From contig CM070910.1 in assembly GCA_036417435.1 (NCBI GenBank), forward strand, positions 13,395,501 through 13,459,500: a stretch of DNA of 64,000 nucleotides. Direction: 5' to 3'. Made by a program: the position numbers and the translations under genes. This document shows, piece after piece, positions 13,025 to 23,389 of this stretch (positions are counted from its first letter, which is position 1; each line of letters starts with the position of its first letter). This DNA is from Inia geoffrensis. Lineage: Eukaryota; Chordata; Mammalia; Artiodactyla; Iniidae. Under the pieces are notes generated by a model. It had not been told where the DNA came from and searched no databases. It saw nothing but the letters and a program-made list of their open reading frames with translations.

Positions 13025-16000
13025 GTGAGTGTGATTCACGTTGTAATGGTTTCTTGCATGTACGTACTGTGTACATCTACCCAGTGCTTAAACATCATCT
13101 CTTGCTTCCCGGTAACTCCTCAAAATGGTTTTGGGAAATGAATGCATACTTAGTCTGGGAGATCTTATTTTGTGATTGCAACTGCTTTTTATCCCCCCCC
13201 CCTTTTTTTTTATTAGCTCTGTTAAACTATCAGCTGAAACATTGCTTGAGTTTATCCTTCCCTTTCAAAAAACAATGATTGATACATGAATTAACCTCCC
13301 CCGCCCAAACTGCCCTAGTTCTCTACTTCCCTTTTCTAAGAATATTTTTAAGTTGTTCTCTTCATAGAAGAGTCTAAAACACACACACAAAAGATATGGA
13401 ACTACCTAAGTCAGTGAGAAAGGGCACCCGGCTGTTCCTCAGTCCCATTTCCACTGGAAGGGACTCTTAAGTATTTTCTCCAAACTGAGAAGTTGAAATG
13501 CAGTATCCACAGAATAGAATTAAAATACAAGCAGATTATTTGCATAATGATATGTGCTTTCTTTTTCTACTTCTTATGAGAAGGTTCTAATTTTGATGCT
13601 TCATAGTAATTTTTCTGTCTTTTACACTTTTTTTTTTTAAACAAATGAGGAAGTTCAGACATTTTGGAATAGTAGCAAATCTATATAAAATATTTGGTCA
13701 AAAAGGTAAGAAAAAATAAAATATAAGAATTTTTTGACCAAGAGTATTTTAGGTTTTGGAAAATTATTAAACAGACGAATGAACGGCAAAGCAAAATCAG
13801 GACCAATTTAACCATAAGAATCTCCAAGCTTCTCTCCTTTACTTCTTTGATGTATAAGCAAAGGAAGTAATAACTAGTGGTTTCTGCAGGAAAGTAGTCG
13901 CTGAAAACCTAAATATAGATATCTAAAAAGTCCCTGATGTCATTATAATTGTCCTGTGCTTTTTAATTGTGATAACTCCATTCATAGGTAACAATTCGCT
14001 CATAATAGTTACCAGAATAATTATTAAAGTTTAGGAAAATATGTGACAAGTGCACACAATGTATTCTTATTTTGATTCAGTGAAAAATGAAAAGACAGCG
14101 ACCAGAGATGAAAAGGGAAACTGTATCTTATGGCTTGGAAATGAAAATCTACATCAGATGCAAACAAAAAAGTTCAGTTTGCCTTTCAAAGTAATGCATA
14201 GGCTTGCAGTAGATTGTTTGGGTTCAAAAATGCCCAAGCTTCATTAGGAATCTATGATGACCACATGCATAGTGTGTGTAGCCGCTTGCTATTTGAATGC
14301 TTGACTCCCTAACACATAGCTTGTACCTACACGAATTTTTGTCAAGACCCAGAAATATCTAGCCCAGTCCTGGCAGATGTTTGCCAGATCAGGCTGGACT
14401 GAGTCTCAATGACCACTAGATGGCAGCAATTGAATGGCATTTCTACCTGCAGCTCACCATCCCCACACCAAAGTTGCTTTTGATAACGGCCCCATTCTGT
14501 CTCTGCAGCCAAAACCCCACTTCAGATGAAGTCTTGTCCTGGTCTCAAAATTTTGACAAGATGATGAAGGCCCCGGCAGGAAGAAACCTCTTCAGAGAGT
14601 TCCTCCGAACAGAATACAGTGAAGAGAACCTACTTTTCTGGCTTGCCTGTGAAGACCTAAAGAAAGAGCAGAATAAAACAGTAATTGAAGAAAAGGCCAG
14701 AATGATATACGAAGATTACATTTCTATACTCTCACCAAAAGAGGTAAAAATCTGGAAAATATTGATGTGAGCTTCTTAGACCAAGGATGAACCTAAAAGG
14801 ACTTCCATCCAAATTGAGTAATGAATGCATGGGGTGTGGACAAGCTAGAAGGCTTGTCTGGGTAGATAATCTATATTCCATTCTACCTGAATCTACCTGA
14901 ACACGTGTTTCAAGGTTAGGTCTCCCCAGTATGCCTTGATCATTTATCTCTAGCTGAATCATGTGATAGTCTACTTGCTTTTCAGAACTACCATTAGGAA
15001 GCCTGGTAATACAATTTGCCGTGACTTAAAGTGGAAAAGAAGAACTTACTTTGGGGCAGTGTTTCTCAAAGTGTGATCCCCAGATCACCTGTATAGGAAT
15101 CACCTGGAGCATTTGTTTGAAAAGCAAATTCTCGAGGCTGACCCAGGACTTCTGAATCTGAATTTTGGGAAATAGAGCCCAGGAATCCATACCTTTAACA
15201 AGCTTTCCACATACGTACTAGTTTGAAAACCTCTGGTATAGGGGAAAAAAACGAAAACAAAAGAAACCCTGCCAGGTTGATGCTTATGATAGAATTTTTA
15301 CAGAACTGAAGTATGACCCTTTAGGACCCATTAATATTCTTGGGGGAGAGATGTGTAATGGCCATCATTTTATTTGTTCTGGTTTTCCTGTTATTATAAG
15401 CGCAAGCTATTTTTCCCATTGCCAGAATGTACCTGATAAACAAGGAACCTTTCAAGCAACCGGATTGACACCGTTCCATTAGCTTTCTAAAAATCAGTTT
15501 GCTCCTGAGAAACGGTCCCGCTACCAGAGCTAACAAGCATTTGGTGAGGGCGTGGCTGAGAGTGCGCCTGGCCTCTGAAGTGCCTAGTGACTGAGTTCCA
15601 GCAGGGCTTTTCAGAATTTGAACTTAGAATTTCCTAGAATGCCTTCTCTTCTGCACGCCACCCTCTTGCTGTCTTTTCTGTCTCTCTTAAGCCACTGTGA
15701 TTTTACCTGTGCATTTAAGTGTTCTGACCTGGTGCTGTCTGCCTCCGGACTTTATCCTCCACACCCCTCTCCTGCACGTGGACGTTTATTACATCCCCTA
15801 GAGACAGGCATCTGTCTCCTCCAGCGTTTGGTGCGGCCCTGACCTTTAAATCTGTAAGATGAGTTTGCATCTGGTCTATCAGCTCTGTGCTTGGGATGCT
15901 ATATAAGCTATCTCACTTCTAATCAGATATACCTAAGTAATTTTTTAAAGATGTATCCGTTCGTGCCATTGGTACTCCAGAGTACTCCAATAGCATTGTC

Positions 16001-17056
16001 TCTGCAAAATGAGAAAAGTTGAACTGGATACACAAAAGATTGTCTTATTTTTTTATTCCCTGCATTAACATAGAAAAAGTATTCATAGAAACAAGGTGGG
16101 GAGAAATTTTTCTATAGCCTCAATACACTTATTACTGATGCCACTTTGTATTTCTAACACCATTAAAATTCTGCGTCCTAAAAATACATTCTTCAGGTTT
16201 CTGGTCTCTCTAGAACCTCAGCATCTAAACCAGTTCTACTTAAATTTTATTAGTATATTAAGTTCACCTTCATTTTTATTTAATATTGCAATACATGGCA
16301 AATATATCAAATAATCCAAATGTGCCCCAAGATGTGCTTCTCTTGTCCATAAGTACACATAATTACAGAGTCTTTGGGAAGATTATCTATCCCATTTCTC
16401 TCCCCCAAATATGTAACATGTATCATTTGAAAATGATTATTGTTTGAATTATCTGGTCCATTCTTTTGTACTATGTATCATCTTAAAATGATGACTGTCC
16501 CATTTTAAAATAATGTTAGTAGAAAAAGTGCTCTCTATATTAAGTACATACAATTCCTTTATTTTACAGTCTTCATTTTCTAATTTTAAGTTTTTATGGG
16601 AAACACTTCCCCATTGTTCTCACAGCTCTTGAGTTTCAGATGTCACTCATTGATGGAGCTTTGTAACATACTTAATTTTCACAAAATTACTTCTTCTCTG
16701 GGCCACAGTTTAGAGATATCATAGTTATTGATTACTGAAATATAAATTATTGGATTTTCATTATTTTGCAAAAGTAATGGAGTTTTGTTTTAACCAAATC
16801 TCTTTACTTTGAACATGAGTTTCACCAAAAAGTCATTAAAATATTATTTCCTGAATAAGAACATGGGGGCTTCCCTAGTGGCGCAGTGGTTGGGAGTCCA
16901 CCTACCGATGCAGGGGACGCGGGTTCGCGCCCCGGTCCAGGAAGATCCCACATGCCGCGGAGCGGCTGGGCCCGTGAGCCATGGCCTCTGAGCCTGTGCA
17001 TCCGGAGCCTGTGCTCCGCAACGGGAGAGGCCACAACAGTGAGAGGTCGGCGTACC

Positions 17057-17092
<36 letters not shown>

Positions 17093-20000
17093 ACACATAC
17101 ATAGCATATTTCCTTCACGAAGCCAGAGTGCTGAATGTTACATTTCGTTGTTTTAAGATCATGTTATGTGCATTTTTAATAATTTGGACGTTATGTTATA
17201 AAATAGATGTTTACAACCAGGAGGCAATATAACTTCCACTCTTGGCATAGCATGCATTTCAAGAGGGGAAATGACCAAATTTTAAATTTAAAAAAAAAAT
17301 CTAAAATCAGACAAAAATAACATTTCTTTCAAAAGTGAATTTTCTTTTTTGTCCTCAAAGGGAAAACAGATGGACGTAATAAAGAGGAATTTATGACTAA
17401 TAGTAGGCTTGCTATGCATCACAGATGCCAGTGGCAACTTATATTAAGTATTGAAAAGACAAACCCAGCAAAATAAGGAACTTTAACAAAAAGTCTGCTT
17501 AAAAGTTATGACCAACTTAAACAGCATTGAGCTGTTGAATAAAGAAATATCTATAAATGCTGAAACAACTGTAAGACTTATTGGAATTGAAGAAAACTAT
17601 GTGTGTTCAGATATCTAGCGACAGCATTGTCCTTAACCAGGGCTGTAATCCAGCCCCGCCACTTAACCATCTGTTTAACACTAAGAAACTCACTTCAGTG
17701 CTCTGCAGCCTTAGATACCTTGTTCTATAGAATGCGGGCATGGAAAAAGCTAAAAGAACCACTAAATCTATGACTTTCAGGCTCTGCTGAATGACAATTT
17801 TTATAGTAGTAGGAACTGTTTGCTTCTTCTGATTTCACCCTAAACTTCCAGTTGCTATCAGGGAGAAAAAAGCAAAAAGCCTATTTAAACACCAGAATTA
17901 TCTAAACATAATGCATATGTGAAAGACATGTGGGTCCTATGTGTGCACATAGACAGATGTTTCTTCGTGCAAAATCATGTGAATTTAGCACTTTCAATAA
18001 TTTAAATCAGTTTTTCTAAACAGGACTTATGATTGTACTTTCCTAAATTCATTTCTTTGTGCATGCATATTATCATTCAAATATTTATTGAGTACTTCCT
18101 ACGAGCCAGGTACTGGGCTAGATGTTAGGGATATGATGGCTAACATTGGCCTATACCTTATGGAGCTTTCATTTTAGGAAGACAAACAAATCATGTCAAA
18201 AACAAGTAACTAAAAATCGTGATAAACATTATGATGGGGGTGGAGGTCAAATGATGTAGTTAGAATAGGGTTAGTCAGGTAAGGTCACTCTGAGAAGGTA
18301 AAATTCAAGTTGATACAAAGTCTAAAGACATTGGGTTTGAGGTGTCATTATACATATGCTCAATTATTATTATCATTACTATTATTACTTTACACTGGGC
18401 TTAAACTTTGTTGTTGACAAAATGGTCTTATGTATATTATTACAGTATAAGTCTCACAAGAACCCTTTAGCCTCTAGGACAGATGGCACCATTTTATAGG
18501 AAAGGAAATGGATTTTCGAAGAAGTAAAACAAGGATATTAGAATTATATCTGGTAGAGAGAGAACACAACCCTAAGATCTTCTGATTTCAAGTGTGATGC
18601 TCTTCCAACTACAATATGCTGATGAGTTATTCCATTGTATTCATGATACTACTATGGATTTCTATGAACCCAAACTTGAACTTGAGACACGATAAGAACT
18701 AGTAACCTTAACCACACGTCTGAACTCTCCTTCAGAAACAAGATTAACTTTCCCATCATTTGTACGCCATCAGAAATATGGTTACTCCACTTTATCCTGC
18801 CAGCGATGTTTGGTCCAAGAAACACATTCCAATAATCAATCTTATTTGTAATTTGTAATTATTTTCAGTAGAAATAACCAACACAAAATAATATGACTAA
18901 AAACACACGTGGTAAAAGTGTATTAAAACAGATAGGAAAACCAGATAGCCTTCAGATCTGTAAAAATTTTACATGAGAAGACCTAATTTAGTTAAAATTA
19001 TAAAGAACATTTCCAATGGCAAAAACTATAATTGGTAAAATTGAATGTGGACTTATAAAGGAAAAAGAAAAAAATTAATCAGAATTTTACTTAGAAAATA
19101 ATCCTAAGTAAAGCAGCTTCAGTAAAATTAAAAATAAAGTGGAAAAAATGGGAGAAAAATTAAATCATTATGTGTAAAAAAATTGTTCAAGGAATTCATT
19201 GACTTAGGAGGGTCTTTACGAGAGTAAAAGACTTTTAGTCGTAATTCATCATCTTCAGTACAATTCCACCGAAAAAATGTCCAAAGAGTCAAAATTTCCA
19301 TGATGACTAGAAGAGGAAGACAGGGTCAAAACTTGGTGTGCTTCCTTTTGCCAATACTGACCTATTTTACATGAATTGGCTCCATTGCTAGGAAATCTAT
19401 CAAGCATAATATTTAATTCAATTTGACCCAGGTTTTCCCAACCACACTAGAAAGATTTCTGTTTTCATCCTCCCCACTTTACCCCCCATACTCTTGTTGA
19501 ACCTTTAGCTTTCATTTCCCCCCCCCAATTAGTTTGTGGAGTTGCTGGTGCATATTTTTATGTTTGCAAGCCACGTGCTTTTCTTCTTCCCTGTCTCCTA
19601 CTCCCTGTGGGAATGGATGCTTCCAAGTTCATTGAGTCCTGTCACAAAGTCACTTATGCCTTTTTAAAGCTTCAGTTACCACCTCTCAACACTGCCAACA
19701 TTTCCAGCACTGCTAAAACTGCCAGTTAAATGCTGCCAAGTCTATCAGTGCCGTCCTGTGCCCTGTCCCACAGTAGTAGATCGTTTTTTAACTGTTATTG
19801 CTGCACTGCGTCCCTCCCTTCACCCCACCTAAATGGGAGTCTGTGAGGACTGAGTAAGAAAAGAATTTCCATTGCCCAAGGATAGCTCTTGTCTTGTGCT
19901 ACTCAACTTTCTCTTCCCTTAGAATGAGTTCTTTACAGGAAACTCCTCAGTCCTATGCATTGGCCTTACAAGCCATCCAATCATGGGTGAATCCTAGGGT

Positions 20001-22662
20001 GACAATGGCTCAGGCCCATGCTGGGATCCACCCACATTAACTTGTATTATAGATGTTCCACAATCGAAGCACAAAGATGCTACAAGATGAAACTATAGAT
20101 TGTTATGCTCATGGGGTTTATCCTTGTTGTTTGACCTCTCTACACTTCTTTTGACTGACGGAAATCCTTTTCAAACAAACAACCAGATATTTAGGAAAAT
20201 ATTTTATTTTTCAAATGGAAATAGCAAATGTGTTTTTGTTACAGATTACTAAATGTTGAATGGTCCTACTTTCTGTACTGCATTTCACTACTGTTTTTAA
20301 TTAGCCAAAAAATTTTTTTAATTATACAATGAAGACTCAACACATTTACTAATTCAAATTATTTTATTTCTCTGTCTTCAGATAACTAATATTATTCCGG
20401 CTACTGATAAACTGTTATCAGTTTATCACATGTTAAATATGTTAAATATATGTGTTAGGGAACATATATGTTAAATAGCATATATTTCATTATGCTATTA
20501 TGCAAGAAATAAATGACCTCTTTATCACTAATCTAATGTTTCTCTCTCCAATGAAAGAAAAAGTTCCCAAGTTTGAAAGTAAGAGCACCATTTACAAAAA
20601 TAATAGAATATGTTTGTTAAGATTCACTTGACCATAACACCACATTTCAGAATAAGATCTACCAGTTTAAACTCCAATGTCAGTATTTTCCTTTTGAGTG
20701 GAAAAACAAATGATATTTTTAAATAAAAAGCTTAGATAAAAATTCTGTACTTTTTATTACTTGGTACTTGACGATGACCTCTCATGGCAGTAACAGAGAA
20801 CAAAATGTACACGATCCATTTCCATAACATCTTTTCTTTTTGTCTTTAGAGTTTAGAGAGAAGAATATATAGTTCAGCCAAGAAACATTTAATTTTTTCT
20901 ATATATAAGTTAGTCTATAGCTAAACCACAGAAATTTAGTCTGGATCACCATTTCTCGACACATCCTCCCCTAGCAGCCATCCCTGGTGTATATCAAGGA
21001 ACGCAACACCACATGGGCTGTTGAGCTCAGGCATCTGGGGACACCAAATGGAATATGAGTGGCTTCCGTCATTGGGACTGTTTCAGATCCCAGGCTTAGT
21101 CCAAACAGTGGGTGGGAAAAGAAGCCGAAACCAAAAAGGCTTTTGCAAAATGCTTGTGACAACACGTTCAGCTATAAATATGAAAGGTTTGTATAGACTT
21201 GAGTACGTCATGAGACAAATAACTGTGGATCGCAATGCCCTAGTCTTTGTTCAACAGTGAGAACTATGGACACCAATCAAGACTCAGAGGTGGTTTGCCT
21301 CTTAGAGGGTGTGGCTAACATGTCATTTCAGAGCAGATCTTAGTTCTTTTCCCAGAGTGTGCATTTATTGGTATTTAATTTCCCCCCCTTCCCATTTCAA
21401 CATGCTCTACCAGTTCCAACCAGATTAGCATTTAGGGAGGAGAAAAACCAAAACAAAACAAAAAACAAAATTGAGGCACTTGCAGAATTTAATTTCCTTA
21501 CACTTTTCAAATAACACTGTATGACTAGTGGGTACTCTGAATTCCTACTTACATCTCTCCTTTCAGAGATTGAATTTCAAGTAAATATTCGGCTTAATCT
21601 TTAGTACAGAGACCTTTGGATGTATTCCTAGGTAAGGACTACAGAGTGTCCCTATGCCATGCCAGGTAGACAGAAGACCTGAAGAGTGTGTGCTGTCGTT
21701 GTGCTCTACTCAGCCCTTCCACATTCCTGGTGTCCTCCTTCTGACATGGGAGGACTTGTTGGGATTGGAAACTATCGGGAATCAGCACTTGATATACGTG
21801 TAAAGTTTTGACAGAGAACTACTCTCTGCCAGATTTTTACCTTGATCCATCAAGAGAGTTACCCCAGCAGTCTCATAACAGGAGGACATCAATTTGTATT
21901 CTGGCCAGGGAATTCTCTAGCACGGCAACAATGAACAGAAATTGTCAAAAAAACTGAGTGAATGCGTAGAAAAGATACATCCGAGTAAGCCAAGATATCT
22001 GAATTAAAATTCTGGTTTAAAAGTTGGTTTTTGTTTGTTTAATTCAACTTTTGAAGGAGAAAAGTATGCAGGGTTATTATGTAACCTTTGAAAACATAAC
22101 CTCAAGATTTTGGTTTTTTGTTGTTGTTTTTTTTTCTTTTTTTTTTTTTTTTTTGCGTTACGCGGGCCTCTCATTGTTGTGGCCTCTCCCGTTGGAGCAC
22201 AGGCTCCGGATGCGCAGGCCCAGCAGCCATGGGTCACGGGCCCAGCCGCTCCGCGGCATGTGGGACCTTCCCGGACCGGGTCTTCCCGGACGAACCCGCG
22301 TCCCCTGCATCGGCAGGTGGACTCTCAACCACTGCGCCACCAGGGAAGCCCCTAACCTCAAGATTTTAGGGTTATTCTGTGAGGTTCCTCTGAAATGTCA
22401 TGAACCTATACTTACTTAGTTGAGATCTTTTGAAAAAATATTATTTAATGTATCTGCTCTTATTTCTTTTTAGGTCAGCCTCGATTCTCGAGTTAGAGAG
22501 GTGATCAACAGAAATCTGTTGGATCCTAATGCTCACATGTATGAAGATGCCCAACTTCAGATATATACCTTAATGCACAGAGATTCTTTCCCAAGGTTTT
22601 TGAACTCTCAGATTTATAAGTCATTTGTTGAAAGTACTGCCAGCTCTACTTCTGAATCTTAA
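12935..22662 (+). CDS. RGS17: RGS17 (RGSZ2), regulator of G-protein signalling 17, last three coding exons
   Basis: RGS17 is a GTPase-activating protein of the RZ subfamily that speeds GTP hydrolysis on Gi/o and Gz alpha subunits, ending receptor signalling at membranes. The coding sequence joins 12935-13024, 14509-14743 and 22474-22662 (stop TAA 22660-22662). All junctions are AG/GT with matching phases; the Cys codon is split TG|C between the first two exons. Together they give 170 residues, so with the known 210-residue length the missing part is 40 residues (start Met and palmitoylated cysteine string), left of the window. The RGS box covers about residues 84-200, with the core EYSEENLLFWLACEDLKK and the closing DSFPRFLNSQIYKSF. 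By memory of human RGS17 the only changes are a few conservative ones (PTAEE to PTSDE, NKK to NKT, DPNP to DPNA, tail STAGSSSES to STASSTSES). RGS20 and RGS19 are the alternatives but fit less well. MTRF1L follows on the same strand, as in human 6q25. Confidence 0.96.
13025..14508 (+). other. RGS17 intron
   Basis: Runs from donor GTGAGT (13025) to acceptor CTCTGCAG (14508). AT-rich and without a repeat I can name; a pyrimidine run (C9 then T9) lies at about 13192-13211. Confidence 0.9.
14509..14743 (+). CDS. RGS17: RGS17 coding exon (residues 70-148), first half of RGS box
   Basis: Acceptor CTCTGCAG ends at 14508 and donor GTAAAA starts at 14744. The 235-nt exon completes the split Cys codon and encodes 78 further residues from QNPTSDEVLSWSQNF to ISILSPKE, ending in phase 0. 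It carries the N-terminal helices of the RGS domain. The in-frame ATG at 14420 lies in the intron and is not a real start. Confidence 0.97.
15056..15236 (+). mobile_element. MER5A-like DNA transposon fossil
   Basis: Starts AGTGTTTCTCAAAGTGTGAT and ends GTTTGAAAACCTCTG with AGGAATCACCTGGAGCATTT between: a nonautonomous hAT-Charlie element. Confidence 0.75.
16865..17090 (+). mobile_element. CHR-type SINE, sense
   Basis: Full-length head-to-tail copy ending in a 32-nt A run (17059-17090). A-box-like TGGCGCAGTGG and B-box-like GGGTTCGCGCC are visible. No clear target-site duplication found. Confidence 0.95.
18064..18335 (+). repeat. L2-like fragment
   Basis: TATTTATTGAGTACTTCCTA, GAGCCAGGTACTGGGCTAGA and later TGAGAAGGTAAAATTCAAGT fit an L2 3' end. 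Confidence 0.6.
22112..22352 (-). mobile_element. CHR-type SINE, antisense, close to last RGS17 exon
   Basis: Flanked by TAACCTCAAGATTTT at 22097-22111 and 22353-22367, a perfect 15-bp duplication, so fairly young. It contains a small internal duplication of CTTCCCGGAC (around 22267-22290) not seen in the other copies. Confidence 0.95.
22474..22662 (+). CDS. RGS17: RGS17 final coding exon (residues 149-210)
   Basis: The acceptor TTCTTTTTAG ends at 22473, behind a pyrimidine-rich tract. The exon encodes 62 residues from VSLDSRVREVINRNLLD to the C-terminal SES, with stop TAA at 22660-22662. It holds the C-terminal helices of the RGS box. A CHR SINE sits in the intron only 121 bp upstream of the acceptor. 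Confidence 0.97.
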   Translation, partial: VSLDSRVREVINRNLLDPNAHMYEDAQLQIYTLMHRDSFPRFLNSQIYKSFVESTASSTSES

Positions 22663-22864
22663 TTTTTATTTTTAAAAAATCATTTTGGAGGGCTGGGATG
22701 AGAAATAAAAGTAGTTAAATAACACCTGAAACTGAGTTCCTGGAGAACTACAGTTTAGCATTCCTCAGGCTACTGTGAAAATACAACCATATGGTCTTTG
22801 TCTCCATTTTGTATCAAGGTTATCCATGGTTACGTTTGGAGAAAATACCACCTGAAACAATGAA

Positions 22865-22872
22865 TTGCCAAA
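22865..22872 (+). promoter_or_regulatory. Predicted miR-182 target site 1 in RGS17 3' UTR
   Basis: TTGCCAAA, the full 8-mer complement of the miR-182-5p seed plus A1, lies 203 nt after the stop codon. Human RGS17 is a reported miR-182 target with sites in its 3' UTR (recalled literature). Confidence 0.6.
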
Positions 22873-23077
22873 TTAAGTTTGTTTCATTCAACACGCATTC
22901 TACTTGCAAGCAAACTGTATTTGTAGTCCTATGAACAGTCTCCTAGTGTATCCAGAGACTGCATGTGCAAAGTAAAACTGCTTCATTTGCCATGTAGTTG
23001 TTGTTAATATTTAAGCCAATGGCATAACTTATATCTGTATTTAAGGACTTTCGTGCAATATGGTCTTATAGAAATAA

Positions 23078-23085
23078 TTGCCAAA
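23078..23085 (+). promoter_or_regulatory. Predicted miR-182 target site 2 in RGS17 3' UTR
   Basis: A second TTGCCAAA 8-mer, 213 nt downstream of the first. A weaker TGCCAAA (7-mer A1 type) follows at 23284-23290. Confidence 0.6.
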
Positions 23086-23317
23086 AAGTTGGCTGTGGTT
23101 TGCATTTTTAAATATAATCTAAGACAGAAAAAGCCAATTTTTAAATTGTAACTATGATATTCAACATGCTATATACTGTGCTCAGTACACTAATTTTGAA
23201 GCCAATATTTCTGTACATGAAAAAAGAGCTATTTATCTCTGTTTGTTGGAAAATCCTAATGGGGAATTCCTCTGGGTGTTCACTGCCAAAACTGTGGCAT
23301 TTTCATTACGAAAGAGC

Positions 23318-23321
23318 TTTC

Positions 23322-23385
<64 letters not shown>

Positions 23386-23389
23386 GAAA
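23318..23389. repeat. (AT)29 microsatellite inside a perfect palindrome
   Basis: Twenty-nine AT units (23325-23382) are flanked by TTTCTTC (23318-23324) and GAAGAAA (23383-23389), making a 72-nt perfect palindrome in the RGS17 3' UTR. It could fold as a cruciform in DNA or a hairpin in RNA, and its length is likely polymorphic. Confidence 0.95.

Larger units (their letters stand above)
14744..22473 (+). other. RGS17 last intron
   Basis: A 7.7-kb intron from donor GTAAAA (14744) to acceptor TTTTTAG (22473). It contains a MER5A copy, an L2 fragment and two CHR SINEs (16865-17090 sense, 22112-22352 antisense). A perfect 10-bp inverted repeat with a 4-nt loop is at 20405-20428. Otherwise AT-rich sequence with no gene visible. 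Confidence 0.85.

Noticed and set aside
14420..14508. In-frame ATG upstream of the RGS17 exon as an alternative start
   Set aside because: The exon has a good acceptor at 14508 and a split Cys codon matching the preceding exon; the upstream part is intron.
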